64,000 nt of DNA from Leguminivora glycinivorella (GCF_023078275.1 NC_062975.1:26973085-27037084); one strand, 5' to 3'; counted from the stretch's first letter, positions 37,605 to 50,576 are shown. Notes: generated by a model not told the origin, from the letters alone. Made by a program: numbers and translations.

Positions 37605-40511
37605 ATGAGTGGTCAACCTAGCGTACAACTACCCCAGGAGGTCTCAATCCTCCGTGTCACCACAGAACGGGCATCCGTACTAGATGCCCGTACTGTGGTG
37701 ACATGCCGCCCGTCGTATTCTGGGGGGGCACACCACTCTAGGATCAACTCCAACGACACTGGCAAGCGTTCAACGGATACCGATGCTCACGAACCGGATT
37801 TGTTGCTTAGGATACGTGGAGGAGGTGACGTGGATGAGGCTGGGACCGAGCCCTCCCCGAAGCCTGCACACGGAGAAGGAGATGCGGTCAGCGAGGAGGC
37901 GGTGGGTACCCCGTCCTCACCCGGGCTTGCCCTGCCCTCGCCTAAGCCCGTCCCAACGGGGTACCGCCCACTGCGGGATGCGCTCGGGCGTTATATTCGC
38001 TATCCCACGTCCGACACGCAAACGGGGGCAGAGGATGCGCCTGTACCCACAGGGTTCAGGCAGTTTGTGCGTCCTTCCACGCCGAACCGAACGCGAATCT
38101 TCACGGGGAAGGTTCACGGCACCCGCGGAGTGGAGGCGTCCATGTCGCCTGAGAGAGAGGAGTACTTCTCCCCATCAAGGCTTGACAGACGCGACTTGTT
38201 TGGCGAAGGGGCGACCGACACCGGCGACTCGGAAGGCTCGGTGGAAATGGGTCCCCAAAAGGCGCACGCGGCGCCTTCGACCTCAGACATGCCCTCGAAG
38301 TTCTGGGGCTCGAGGCCCGAGAAACGACTTGCGGATGAGCTCGCGCTTTCTTCCGGCTCAGAGAGCGACGCGGGACTCTTGCTGGGCACTGCCACTGCCA
38401 AAAGAGGCAAGAAAGGCAAAGGAGGGGGGCGCCGCACCGGCCCCAGAAACAAGCCTGATACGCTGGGCCAAACACCTATCGTCCTGATCGAGCGTATTAG
38501 GCTCAGCTCGCGCTCGCCGACAGCCAGAACGCAGGAGACGGACGTGACCGACGGCACTGGGAGCGCCAACACTCCCAATGCGGGTGCCGAGTCGGACTCA
38601 GGGCGAAGTGGGGGCTCGACGCACGACGCGGGACTTGCCGAGGCGAAGCGGGAGCTCAACCGCCTCAGACGGGAGGAGGTCCAGCGCAAGGCAGAGGAGG
38701 AGTTAGCGAGCCTCACGCGGTCGCTGGCGCCGGGCGGGTCCCCAAAGAGTGGCGGGACGATCCCGGGCCCACCAAACAAAGACGGGGCGGACAACAGTGC
38801 GGCGTCGCTCCACCAAAGGGTGCAGAGCAGCCTCAGGACGGTGGAGCTGGTGGCCACTGGGTCCGCTAACCTAAAGGGGACCTTCGTACGGGCCCTCAAG
38901 TTGGCTGTCGCGTCAATCGGGGAAGCGGTCGAAGACCTGAAGGAGCTTACTTCCTCCGAAGAGACGCGACGGCTACAGAGGCAGAATGCCAAACTGAGGG
39001 TGGAGGTGACAGACCTGCGCTCCGAAGTGGAGGAGCTAAAAGCGGAGCTCCGGGCCCACTTTAAAAGCAGGCCCCACCTCCGGCTCCACTCAAAGAGGCG
39101 CCACAGCCCGCCACTGTCCCCGGACGTTCCGAGGCGGACGAGCTGGTCGGAGCGGTCGCGGCCAGGGTGGAGCGGATGCTGGATGAGAGGCTCGGAGCCC
39201 TGGAGCGTGAGGGCAGGATTCTGCCAGCCAAAGCGGAGCAGCCCCCACCGGCTGCACACCGGGGACGACAGACGGAACAAATGGCCACACGGGGAAAACG
39301 GTAGTGCCAACGCCCACCCGTGGTCCCCCCAATTACACCGTTGAACCCCAAAAGGGCGACAAAAAGAAAAAGGCAAGGGCAAAAAGAGCGCGCCGAAACT
39401 ATCCGAGAAGGTCACTGCCACTGAGAGACCTACTCCGTCCGCGACTGAACCCGCTACGTCCACTGACGAAGGCTGGAAGGTGGCGGTCGGTGGTAGGAAG
39501 AAGGAAAAGAAAGCCCAAGCTGCGAAAGTACCTCGCGAGCCTCGTCCATTGCCTGCTGCTCCGGCGAACGCAGACAAGGGATGGACACAGGTGGGTAAAA
39601 AGGGTAGAAAGAAGAAGGCAATTGGTCCCCCGACGCAGCGAGCAGCTCCCAAGAAGAAGGCCCGCAAACTGAGGGCTCCACGTTCAGCGGCAATTGTCTT
39701 AACTCTGAAGCCGGAAGCTGAGGGAGGAAAAACCACCTATAGAGACATTCTCAAGGAGGCCAGATCAAAAATTGATCTAAACGAACTGCAGATCGGAGGA
39801 GTTCGTTTCAAGAGGGCAGTTACAGGGGCTACAATTATTGAGGTCCCTGGTGCTACCAGTGGCAACAAAGCAGATGCTCTGGCCAATAAGCTGAGAGAAA
39901 CGCTGAACAATGAGGACGTTCTAGTCTCCAGGCCAACAAAAACCGCTGAAGTGCGCATCTCAGGGCTGGACGACTCTGTTACGCCCGAGGATGTAAAAGA
40001 AGCCGTAAGCAAATCGGGCGGGTGTCACTCTGACCAGATAAAGTGTGGAGAAATCCGCCAAGACTTCTCAGGCCTGGGTTCTATTTGGGTCCGCTGCCCG
40101 ATTATGGTGGCTAAGAAGCTGACTAACAGCGGCCGATTACTTGTTGGGTGGGTGTCAGCAAGGGTGCAATTGCTTGACCAAAAGCCTATGCGCTGCTACC
40201 GTTGCCTTGAAGCCGGTCACGTGCGGGCGCACTGTAAGGCTCAAGAGGATCGCAGTGACCTGTGTTACCGCTGCGGCCAGTCCGGTCACAAGGCGGCCAC
40301 ATGCTCTGCCTCGCCGCACTGCGCCGTCTGCGCGGCAGCTAATAAGCAGGCAGAGCATACAGTGGGAAGCAAGTTATGCGATGCTTCCAAAATTAAGAAG
40401 AAGGGGAACAGAAATCGTGGAAGCTCTCAAGCCCCATCGCAATCTGTCCACCAACCCGACACAAATAGTGCGGCCGAGGAAGCGCAGGCAGTGCACATGG
40501 AAATCGCATAA
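37605..40511 (+). pseudogene. E6 ORF1 (Gag-like), mosaic and frameshifted
   Basis: It is open from MSGQPS at 37605 to about 39,060, where TTTAAAAGCAGG has one A fewer than the relatives. Two further shifts near 39,296 and 39,372 lead to the last frame, which is open from 39480 to the TAA at 40509-40511. The C-terminal part has three zinc knuckles (from about 40,192) and differs clearly from E5, while the N-terminal part is the same as E5. The middle part, including the coiled coil, resembles E2. Confidence 0.78.
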
Positions 40512-40512
40512 T

Positions 40513-43500
40513 ATGGCGCTCAAATTTGTACAGGTGAACCTCAACCACTGCCTTGTTGCTCAGGATCTTCTGTTCCAGAGCATGGCGCAGTGGGCAGCAC
40601 ACGTGGCAATCATCTCCGAGCCCTACCACATCCCCCAAAGGGACAATTGGGCAGGGGATCACGATGGCTCGGTGGCAGTAGTCACTCATACTGCAAATGG
40701 CTCAGCACCATTGGAAACAGTGGAGAAAGGCAAAGGGTACGTGGCTGTGCTCCTTGGGGGCATTACAGTGATCAGCGCCTACTTTTCTCCAAACAGAAGT
40801 GTGGCTGAATTTGAAGCCTTCTTAGAAGAAATAGGACTGGTCATTGGTCGGTGCAACCCGCGCCCTGTGCTAGTTGCCGGTGACCTTAATGCTAAATCCG
40901 TGATGTGGGGATCGCCGTCAACGAACGCACGTGGTCGAGAATTGGAAGAGTGGACAGTCACGGCAGGTCTGGCCGTGCTAAATCGGGGCTCAGTCGATAC
41001 CTGCGTACGGCAGCAGGGAGGCTCCATTGTCGATGTGACATTTGCCAATGCTGCTCTTGCGCGCCGTATTCAGGAATGGGAGGTACTTGAGAGTGTGGAG
41101 ACATTATCGGATCATCGTTACATACGATTCAATGTCTCTTCACTCTCGGATACTCAGAACGGTCCCATTAGCAAATCTTTGCCGGGCGATGGACCACGAT
41201 GGGCATTAAAACGCCTTGACAGGGAGGCGCTTCTTCTTGCCGCCGAGGTGCAGGCGTGGAACCCGGTCCAAGGGGACCCTACTGATGTAGAGGCCGAGGC
41301 TAAATGGCTGGGCGAAGCCATTACCAGCATCTGCGATGCCGCAATGCCTCGAACTAAGCCCCTTCCTACTAGACGTCAAGCCTACTGGTGGTCTCCGGAG
41401 CTTGCCAAACTGAGAGAGTCATGTGTTGCAGCGAGGCGCCGTTATAGTCACCAACGAAGGCTCAGGCTCCGAAACCCTACTCGGGAGACGGAATTGTACG
41501 CAGTATACAGGGAGCGTGCGAAAACCCTGCATATCGCCATTAAACAGGCAAAAGAGGCTTCATATCGGGAGATGCTGGAGACACTAAATAATGATCCTTG
41601 GGGGCGACCATATAAAATGGTCAGAAACAAACTTCGCCCATGGGCCCCACCCCTAACGCGTAGTCTGGAGCCGAATCTCCTAAGAGATATAGTGGTAGCG
41701 CTTTTCCCGGCCTGTGATAACTTCACACCACCGGCAATGGCGCCCCCCGCCGCGGTCGAAGATGACGAGGAGGAGACACCTGAGGTGTCTGGTGACGAAC
41801 TCGGAGCAGCTGTGCTTAGACTCAGTGCTAAAAACAAAGCTCCTGGGCCTGACGGCATACCTGGCCGCGCCGTAGTCTTGGCCAGCAACGCCCTAGAGTC
41901 ACGACTGCTGCGCATTTTCACAGCTTGCCTTCAACAGGGCAGGTTTCCAAGTCAATGGAAAATAGGCAAGCTGGTGCTACTGAAGAAGGAAGGGCGCCCG
42001 GCGGACTCCCCATCTGCCTACCGCCCAATTGTTCTACTTGATGAGATCGCAAAGCTCTTTGAGCGCATAATAGCCGGCCGTCTTATCAAGCACCTTGCCC
42101 GCGTAGGGCCTAACGTAGCAGATTGCCAATTTGGGTTCCGCAGTGGACGTTCAACAGTCGGCGCTATTCAGCGGGTGAAGGCCCTGGCTGATGAGGCTGT
42201 GTCCCGGGGCGAAGTCATCCTGGCGGTGTCCCTGGACATATCAAACGCCTTCAACTCCCTACCGTGGGGCTGCGTTAAGGAGGCGCTGCGGCACCACAAG
42301 GTGCCAGGCTACTTAAAGCGGACAGTTGACGCGTATCTTTCTGACAGATCCGTCACTTACCCGGGACGGGAAGAGTGGACAAGATACCCAATGTCCTGCG
42401 GGGTTCCACAGGGGTCGGTTCTAGGACCACTTCTGTGGAACATCGGGTATGATTGGGTTTTGCGAGGAGCAAACTTAGACGGCCTAAACCTCACATGCTA
42501 CGCCGATGACACCCTAGTGACTGCCAGTGGGAAAACCTTTAGGGAGGCCGCCATACTGGCAACGGCTGGAGTCGCTCATGTTGTCGGTCGCATCCAGCGA
42601 TTGGGGTTAAAGGTGGCCCTTCATAAATCGGAGGCTCTATACTTTCATGGGCCCCGTAATGCGCCACCGCCGGAGGCACATATTGTGGTGGGTGGAACCC
42701 GGATCGACGTCAAGCCCACCATGAAGTACCTCGGTCTCACGCTTGACAGCCGATGGGATTTCCGCGCGCACTTCAAGTGCCTAATGCCGAAGCTGATGGG
42801 AGCAGCTGGCGCTCTAGGACGTATACTCCCAAATACGGGGGGGGCCAGAGCGTCGTGTCGACAGCTGTACACCGGGGTTGTTAAATCTATGGCCCTGTAC
42901 GGAGCTCCAGTCTGGGCGGACATTTTAAAAAGGGAACAGGTGGCCATGCTCCGCGCACCGCAGAGAGCGATCACTACCAGAGCCATAAGAGGGTACCGTA
43001 CCATCTCGTTTGAAGCGGCATGTGTGCTGGCAGGGTCTCTACCGTGGGACCTAGAGGCGAGAGCCCTCGCAGCGGTTTACCGTTGGCGCGAGGAGGCGCA
43101 CCGCAATGGAGACTCGCCAGCACCGAGAGAAGTTATGGGGCGGAGAGACGCAATCCGATTGGAAATGGTGGGAATGTGGGAGCAAAGGCTAACGCAGCCC
43201 AGTGCAGGCCACCTCACCATCGAAGCGATTCGTCCTGTCCTCAAAAAGTGGCTTGACCGGACACACGGTGCGCTGACCTTCCGGCTTACACAAATACTCT
43301 CGGGACATGGATGTTTCGGGAAGTATCTTAAGGACATAGCCGGAAGGGAAGTAACCGCAGGGTGCCACCACTGCGACTGCCTGGAGGACACTGCGCAGCA
43401 CACCTTAGAAGTGTGCCCAGCATGGGAGGAGGAACGCAGCACTCTGGACGCTGAGGTCGGCCATGACCTCTCTCTGCCCTCCGTGGTCCGAAAGATGGTG

Positions 43501-43665
43501 GACAGCGACAGGTCATGGAGAGCTGTGCTGGACTTCTGTGAAGCGGTCATGGCACGGAAAGAGATGGCGGAGCGTGGCAGGGAAGACGATCCAGCCTCCC
43601 AACCAATACGCCGGAAGCGCGTGGGGCGGCGGCGACTGGCGTATGACCGCCGACTGCCCCCTTAG
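40513..43665 (+). CDS. E6 ORF2: endonuclease and reverse transcriptase, intact
   Basis: The ATG at 40513 follows the ORF1 stop after one base, and 1050 codons are open. A longer open frame begins upstream at 40141 but overlaps the zinc-knuckle region of ORF1 in another frame, so it is not used. Endonuclease motifs are GDLNAKS (Leu where other groups have Phe) and SDHRY. YADDT lies near residue 662 and the CX2CX8HX4C finger near 950, followed by an Arg-rich C-terminus. No catalytic residue is visibly lost, so this could be an active enzyme. Confidence 0.9.
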   Translation: MALKFVQVNLNHCLVAQDLLFQSMAQWAAHVAIISEPYHIPQRDNWAGDHDGSVAVVTHTANGSAPLETVEKGKGYVAVLLGGITVISAYFSPNRSVAEFEAFLEEIGLVIGRCNPRPVLVAGDLNAKSVMWGSPSTNARGRELEEWTVTAGLAVLNRGSVDTCVRQQGGSIVDVTFANAALARRIQEWEVLESVETLSDHRYIRFNVSSLSDTQNGPISKSLPGDGPRWALKRLDREALLLAAEVQAWNPVQGDPTDVEAEAKWLGEAITSICDAAMPRTKPLPTRRQAYWWSPELAKLRESCVAARRRYSHQRRLRLRNPTRETELYAVYRERAKTLHIAIKQAKEASYREMLETLNNDPWGRPYKMVRNKLRPWAPPLTRSLEPNLLRDIVVALFPACDNFTPPAMAPPAAVEDDEEETPEVSGDELGAAVLRLSAKNKAPGPDGIPGRAVVLASNALESRLLRIFTACLQQGRFPSQWKIGKLVLLKKEGRPADSPSAYRPIVLLDEIAKLFERIIAGRLIKHLARVGPNVADCQFGFRSGRSTVGAIQRVKALADEAVSRGEVILAVSLDISNAFNSLPWGCVKEALRHHKVPGYLKRTVDAYLSDRSVTYPGREEWTRYPMSCGVPQGSVLGPLLWNIGYDWVLRGANLDGLNLTCYADDTLVTASGKTFREAAILATAGVAHVVGRIQRLGLKVALHKSEALYFHGPRNAPPPEAHIVVGGTRIDVKPTMKYLGLTLDSRWDFRAHFKCLMPKLMGAAGALGRILPNTGGARASCRQLYTGVVKSMALYGAPVWADILKREQVAMLRAPQRAITTRAIRGYRTISFEAACVLAGSLPWDLEARALAAVYRWREEAHRNGDSPAPREVMGRRDAIRLEMVGMWEQRLTQPSAGHLTIEAIRPVLKKWLDRTHGALTFRLTQILSGHGCFGKYLKDIAGREVTAGCHHCDCLEDTAQHTLEVCPAWEEERSTLDAEVGHDLSLPSVVRKMVDSDRSWRAVLDFCEAVMARKEMAERGREDDPASQPIRRKRVGRRRLAYDRRLPP

Positions 43666-44036
43666 GGGCCCCTGTGGGTGACAGACTCGGGGACGTCTGT
43701 CGCCTACATACGGGTCCCTGGGGCGGCCAGTGCGCTGCAGCTGTAGCGCACTTACTGAATGGTGATTTGGAGGAGATGGACTGGAATCCTCCACAGATGT
43801 ATGTCCGGAATACGGAACGCCGCTGGCGAGGTTGCGGAAGAGTGAAAAAACGTGCCTGTGACCTCGCCTTATAGCCCAGAGGCGGAAATCGAGGGGTTTT
43901 TAGTGGGTACACCATGGGTCTCATCAGCCTACCTATATGGGAGTCCCACATAACCGTCCTAGGCCAGTCCCCGCGCCTGGGACGGTATGCGTAATGCATT
44001 TTCCCCTCGTAAAAAAAAAAAAAAAAAAAAAAAAAA

Positions 44037-44130
44037 GGTTAGGTTAGGTTAGGTTAGGTTAGGTTAGGTTAGGTTAGGTTAGGTTAGGTTAGGTTAGGTT
44101 AGGTTAGGTTAGGTTAGGTTAGGTTAGGTT
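44037..44130 (+). repeat. Telomeric (TTAGG)n array between E6 and E7
   Basis: Pure TTAGG units, 94 bp. Confidence 0.97.
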
Positions 44131-44594
44131 CCCCTTCGACGTGTTGCCACCTTGCCGTGGTGAAGGGGCTTGCGTGCCTCCAGGACCCTCAGGGCTATGC
44201 CGGACAGGGCCTCCCAAACCGGACAGGCCTGAGGCGAGAGGCCAGACTAAGAGCAGCACACGGGGGGCGGCTCCGCGTGTCCCTCTGAAGTCAGCAGAGG
44301 GCACAGTGCGAGCTGCCAGGTGTCCCCCCGGGATGGAGTCGGGGCTCTAGGAGCCACCGGAGGCGTGTCCAGGCCGCCTGGCGCGGCGTCGTGGCTACGG
44401 CCACCGTCGGGCAACCCGCAACCCGCACTGAGCGGACCGGGGGCCTCCCTCACTGAGAGGAAGGCCAAGTGGAGTAAACCACTATAAAAATCCCCAATCC
44501 CAAGGTTTGCGGCGTGCCGATGGGATGAGTGGCTGGGGGAGCCCAGTCACAAGCGCCGCACAAGGGGGCATACCCCTTTAAAAAATAGCAAAAC

Positions 44595-47426
44595 ATGAGT
44601 GGTCAACGTAGAGTAAAACTACCCCAGGAGGTCCCAATCCTCTGTGTCACCACAGAACGGGAATCCCGTACTGTGGTGACATGCCGCCCGCCGTATTCTG
44701 GGGGGCACACCACTCGAGGACCATCACACCAAACGACCCTGGCAAGCGACCAACGGACACCGATGCTCACGAACTGGAACTGTTGTTAAGGTTACGAGGA
44801 GGAGGAGATGCTGAGGAGGCAGTGATAGAGCCCTCCCCGAAAACTGCTCATGGAGGAGATGCAGTCAGCGAGGAGGAGGCGGGCACCCCGTCCTCACCTG
44901 GGCTTGCCCTGCCCTCGCCTAGGCCCGTCCCGGCAGGGTACCGCCCACTACGGGACGCACTCGGGCGTTATATACGTTACCCCACGTCCGAGACGGTAAC
45001 GGGGGGGGAGGATGCGCCTGTGCCTACAGGTTTCAGGCAGTTCGTGCGTCCTTCCACCCCGAGAACGAGAGTCTTCAGCGGGAGGATGTCCGGCCCACGC
45101 GGAGTCTCCACGCCGTCACCCGAGAGGGAGGAGTTTTACTCCCCTCAAGGCTGGACAGACGAGACCTGTTTGGAGGGGTCTCCCCGCCGACACCGGCGAC
45201 TCGGAAGGATCGGTGGACATGGGTCCCCCGAGGGCACTGGAGGAGCCCTCGACCACAGACATGGGCCTGAAGTTCTGGGCCACGAGACCCGACAAGCGGC
45301 CCGCGGATGATATAGCGCTGTCTTCCGGGTCAGAGAGCGACGCAGGAGCCGTGGCACCGCTGACCGGCACTGCCAAAAGCGGCAAGAAAGCTAAAGCGGG
45401 GAGGCGCCAAAGCGGCCCTAAAGACAGGACGGACCCGCTGGGCCAGGCACCCATCGTCCTGGTCGAGCGCTTGCCGCTTAGCTCCATCTCGCACTTACCG
45501 CAGCAGGAGACGGAAGTGACCGAGACCAGCCCCAACTCCTTCAACGCGGGTGCCGAGTCGGACTCAGCGCGGAGCGGGGCTCGACGCACGACGCGGGACT
45601 TGCCCAGGCGAAGCGGGAGCTTCACCGCCTCAGGCGAGAGGAGCTCCAGCGCAAGGCCGAGCAGGAGCTGGCAAGCCTCACGCGGTCGCTGGCGCCTGAA
45701 AAGTCCCTAAGAGTGGCGGGACGATCTCGGGCCCACCGGACACAGACGGGGCGGACAACAGTGCGGCGTCGCTCCACCAAAGGGTGAAAAACAGCCTCAA
45801 GACGGTGGAGTTGGTGGCCACTGGGTCCGCCAACCTAAAGGGGACATTTGTACGGGCCCTCAAGGTGGCTGTCGCGTCAATCGGGGAAGCGGTCGAAGAC
45901 CTGAAGGAGCTTACTTCCTCCGAAGAGACGCGACGGCTGCAAAGGCAGAATGCCAAACTGAGGGCGGAGGTTGGGGACCTGCGCTCCGAAGTGGAGGAGC
46001 TGAAGGCGGAGCTCCGGGCACACTTCAAGAAGCAGGCCCCACCCCTTCCCAACCGAAAGAGGCACCACAGCCCGTCACTGTCCCCCCAGGACGTTCCGAT
46101 GTGGACGAGCTGGTCGGAGCAGTCGCGGCCAGGGTAGGGCGGATGCTCGACGAGAGGCTCGGAGCTCTCGAACGCGACGGCAGGCTTTTGCCAGGTAAAA
46201 CTGGGCAGCCCCACTGGCTGCAGACAGGGGACGACAGGCCGCGCAAACGGCCACAGGGGGAAAACGGGAGGGTCAGCGCCTACCCGGGGTCCCCCAAACT
46301 ACACCGTCGAACCCCAAAAGGGCGAAAAAAGGGCGACAAAAAGAAAGCCAAGGGTAAAGGCAAGGGTAAGAAGAGCGCGCCGAAACCGTCAGCGAAGGCC
46401 ACCGCCACCGAGAGTCCTCTTCCACCCGCTGCCGAACCCCCCCGGCCAGCGGCCGCCACATCCACTGACGAGGGCTGGAAGGTGGCGGTCGGCGGCAGAA
46501 AAAAGAGGAGGAAAGCAGCAGCAGCGACCAGGGCAAGGGCGCCCCAGCCGGTACCGCAGCGGGCGAAACCCAAAGCCCGGAGACTTCGCCCTCCTCGCTC
46601 GGCAGCTGTGGTGCTAACCCTACAGCCGGAGGCCATTGAAAGCGGGGTCAACTACGCCCAGGTGCTCTCCAGGGCAAAGGAGACAGTTAACCTGGAGCAG
46701 TTCGGCATCACCGCCTTGAGATTTAAGCGGGCAGCCGCTGGCGGCAGGGTACTGGAAATTCCAGGTGCTGCCAGCGGCGAGAAGGCTGACCTGCTGGCCG
46801 AAGCGCTAACCGAAAAGCTGGGGAGCGATGTCGTCAGAGTCTCCAGGCCGGTGAAGTGCGCGGAGCTGCGAGTCACCGAACTCGACGACTCAGTGTCCCC
46901 TGGCGAGGTGGTCGCTTCGGTCGCTAAGGTCGGCGGCTGTTCAGAGGGCCAGATCAAGGCTGGAGAGGTAAGGCAGGATGCCTCCGGCCTCGGCACGATC
47001 TGGCTTCGCTGCCCAGTCGTCGTAGCCAAGAAGGTGGTGGAGGCCGATCGAGGGCGACTCCAGGTAGGGTGGGTCCGGGCAGCGGTAAAACTGCTGGATC
47101 AGCGTCCCATACGGTGCTTTAAATGCCTCGAAACGGGGCACGTGCGGGCAAACTGCACCAACGACGCTGATCTCAGCGACGCCTGCTACCGCTGCGGCAA
47201 GCCCGGCCACAAAGCGGCTGCCTGCTCGGAGGAGCCACGCTGCGCCAAGTGCGCAAAGGAGGGGAAAAAGGCCGACCATATGCTTGGTTCCAAGGCGTGC
47301 CTAACCTCTGCCCCGAAAAAGGCGAAATCGAGAGCTGGAGCCACCCGACGGGCCCCATCCCAGCCCAGGAAGTCCCCAGACATGGTTATGGAGACGCAGG
47401 AGGTGGACCCAACCAACGTCGAATAG
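44595..47426 (+). pseudogene. E7 ORF1 (Gag-like), many frameshifts
   Basis: It begins with MSGQRR and ends at a TAG (47424-47426). Frame changes are needed near 44,698, 45,140, 45,185, 45,577, 45,705 and 46,045, among others, mostly at shortened G-, C- or A-runs. The last 440 codons are open from 46101 and contain the Lys-rich linker and all three zinc knuckles. Protein content equals that of E2. Confidence 0.75.
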
Positions 47427-47427
47427 G

Positions 47428-50400
47428 ATGGCGATTCGGGTCCTCCAGACGAACCTCAACCACTGCGCCAGGGCTCAGGATCTCTTGTTCCAATCCCTGG
47501 CGCAGTGGATGATCGGCGTTGCCGTGGTGGCCGAGCCATACTCTGTCCCCCCCGGGACGACTTCATGGGCGACATGGACGGATCGGTGGCACTGGTGACG
47601 AGAGCGGCAGCTGGTGTTCCTCCGCCTACCGCCGTAAAAAAAGGGAAGGGGTACGTGGCGGCGCTATGCGGAGAAATATGGTTCGTTGCAACCTATTTCT
47701 CCCCAAACCGCTGCCTGGCCGACTTCGAACAGTTCCTGGGCGAAGTAGGGGAGTTAATCGGGCGGCTTCTTCCGCGTCCCGTGATCGTCGCCGGAGACTT
47801 TAATGCGAAGTCCACAGCCTGGGGCTCTCCGGCGACAGACGCGAAGGGCGCCACCCTCGAGGGGTGGGCTGTTGCGGCGGGGCTGGCCTTGCTGAACGAG
47901 GGAACGGCACACACGTGCGTGCGGCAACAGGGTGGTTCCATCGTGGACATCACGTTCGCGAGCGCCGCCCTGGCGCGCCGTGTCCAGGGATGGGAGGTCA
48001 TGGTGGGGGTGGAGACGCTGTCTGACCACCGGTACATACGGTTCGACGTCACCACCCCCTCGGCGACCTCTCACAACCCAAGCCGGATGGACCCGGTCGG
48101 GGTGGCCCAAGATGGGCACTCACCAAACTCGACCGGGAACTGCTCAGGGAGGCGGCGATAGTGGAGGCCTGGCTGCCCGTACAGGAGGGAGCGGTGGTGG
48201 TAGAGGCGGAAGCGTCCTGGTTCCGAGGGGCCATGACGCGCGTGTGTGACGCGTCAATGCCCCGGGCCAAGCGTCTGCCGCCGAAACCGAGCGTGTACTG
48301 GTGGTCCGCCGAGCTCGCGCAACTGCGCGAGGGCTGTGTAGCCGCGCGGCGCCAGTACATGCGCCAGAGGCGGAGAAGGAGGCCCAGCGAGGACGAGATC
48401 CGCCGCTCCTACGAGGCGTACAAAAACTCCCGGGCAGAGTTTTCTATGGCCATAGGGAAGGCAATTGAGGCGAGTCGTGCCGAATTTCTGGAGACCCTCA
48501 ATGCCGACCCGTGGGGCAGGCCATACAAACTTGTCCGGAGCAAGTTACGCGCGTGGGCGCCGCCGCTGACCCAATCGCTCGAGCCGGACCTCGTGGACCG
48601 AGTGGTCGCAACACTCTTCCCCGAGAGGGGCCCGCACATACCACCTGCCATGGCGCCCCTGAGGGCGGAAACTAGTGAGGAGGCTGCAGTCCCACCCGTC
48701 ACTCCCGGTGAGCTCTGCGCAGCTGTCTATCGGCTCAGGGCCAAGAACACGGCCCCCGGGCCCGACGGCATTCCGGGTCGTGCTTGGGTCCTGGCCATGG
48801 ACGCCCTGGGGCCAAAGCTTCTGCGGCTGTTGACGGCATGCCTGGAGCAGGGCCGCTTCCCCAACGAATGGAGGACCGGGAAACTGGTCCTCCTTCGCAA
48901 AGACGGGCGGCCGGCGGACTCCCCAGCCGGATACCGGCCCATTGTCCTGCTCGATGAGGTGGGCAAGCTCTTTGAGCGGATAATCGCAGCTCGCCTCATC
49001 GGGCACATGGAACGCGCAGGGCCGAACCTGGCGGACCAGCAGTTTGGCTTTAGGGGGGGGCGGTCGACGGTGGATGCGATACTCCGGGTGAAGGCAATAG
49101 CGGAGGAGGCCGTTTCCCAGGGTGAGGTTGTCTTGGCGGTGTCGCTAGACATCTCCAACGCCTTCAACACCTTGCCCTGGGAAGTCATCAACGAGGCTCT
49201 GCGCTTTCACGGAGTGCCGCTCCATCTGTCGCGCATCGTAGCCGCCTACCTGGAGGGACGGGCGATCGTCTGGCCAGGGCGACGGGACTGGGGTCGGAGG
49301 CGCATGTCGTGCGGAGTTCCACAGGGGTCGGTGCTGGGACCACTACTGTGGAACATTGGCTACGACTGGGTCCTACGGGGGAAAACTTGCGTGGAGTCGG
49401 GGTCACCTGTTACGCCGATGACACGCTCGTGACGGCCAGAGGACCCAGTTACCGCGACGCAGCCGTTCTGGCGACGGCAGGAGTCGCCCACTGTGTGGCC
49501 CGCATTCGCCGGTTAGGGCTGGAGGTGGCCCTTGCGAAATGCGAGGCCATCTGCTTCTACGGCCCGCGGAAAGCGCCTCCAGCTGGCGCCCAAATTATAG
49601 TGGGAGGAGTCCCAATTGCTGTCAAGCCGACACTGCTGTACCTCGGTGTCGTACTTGACAGCAAATGGAATTTTAAGGCGCACTTCGAGCGCCTCGCGCC
49701 GAAATTACTGCGTGCAGCGGCGGCCTTTGGGCGTATACTGCCCAACCTGGGGGGCCCAACGCAATGTGCCGCCGCCTCTACACGGGCGTGGTGCGCTCGA
49801 TGGCGCTCTACGGTGCCCCAGTATGGGCGGATGCCCTCAGCAGCCACAACATCGCTCAACTGCGGAGACCGCAAAGAGCAATGGCGCTGAGGGTAATCCG
49901 AGGGTACCGCACGGTGGGCGCGGATGCCGCATGCGTGCTAGCCGGGTGCCTACCCTGGGACCTCGACGCGCGAGCCCACGCAGCACTGTTCCGCTGGCGT
50001 GCGGAGGCACGAGCCGGGAACAACCCACCGGCGCCATCGGAGGTGGAAAACCGGCGCGAAGAGCTCCAGGGCGAGGCGAGGCAGATGTGGGTGCACCGGC
50101 TGGAACGGCCGAGGGCCGGCTCCCGCACCATAGAGGCGGTTCGCCCAGTCCTCCACGACTGGGTTGAAAGGCGCTCCGGGGTGCTCTCTTTCCGACTGAC
50201 GCAGGTGCTGACGGGGCATGGCTGCTTCGGCAGCTACCTGCACAAGGTCGCACAAAGAGAGCCGACACCGGAGTGCCACGCGTGCGGAGCTGGCGTAGAC
50301 TCGGCCCAGCACACACTGGCCGAGTGCCCGGCATGGGAGGAGGAGCGGCAGCAGCTGATGGCCCAGGTGGGGCCAGACCTCTCGCTGCCGGCGGTGGTGC

Positions 50401-50576
50401 TGGCCATGGTGGCCAGCGAGGAAGGGTGGGAGGCTCTGCTCTCTTTTAGCGAGCACGTCCTTAAGGAGAAGGAGGCGGCGGAGCGCGAACGGGAAACCCA
50501 GGCCGAGGCAGACCCGATGCGCCGCCGCCGCACAGGCCGCAGACGTGCCGCTCACGAGCGGAACCTGCCACCCTAA
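47428..50576 (+). pseudogene. E7 ORF2, four frameshifts
   Basis: The ATG lies one base behind the ORF1 stop. Breaks lie near 47,548 (C7 where eight are needed), 48,100 (G-run), 49,378 (G5) and 49,752 (G-run). The first is at the same run that is shortened even more in E2. Between breaks the sequence matches E2 nearly base for base, including GDFNAKS, YADDT and the CCHC finger. Confidence 0.83.

Larger units (their letters stand above)
37169..44036 (+). mobile_element. E6: full-length mosaic SART-like element (alpha2 5' part, beta 3' part)
   Basis: The first 19 bases, CCCCTTCGACGTGTTGCCA, are present twice in a row at the 5' end. The 5' UTR also lacks about 50 bp near 37,449. Up to about 38,770 the copy is nearly identical to E5. 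Further on it becomes alpha1-like, and from about 39,480 it belongs to a different group close to E8. The tail is A26 and ORF2 is intact. Confidence 0.88.

Noticed and set aside
38114..39736. Long open frame of 540 codons on the minus strand (and similar ones at 31247-32665 and 17556-18338)
   Set aside because: It lies antisense to ORF1 or ORF2. The GC-rich codon bias of these elements removes stops from the complementary strand, the translation is Ser/Pro/Arg-rich without a domain, and it spans several element segments.
40141..40512. Extended N-terminus for E6 ORF2 (and likewise 58706-58870 for E9)
   Set aside because: The extra codons overlap the zinc-knuckle region of ORF1 in another frame. 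The ATG next to the ORF1 stop gives a start that aligns in all copies.
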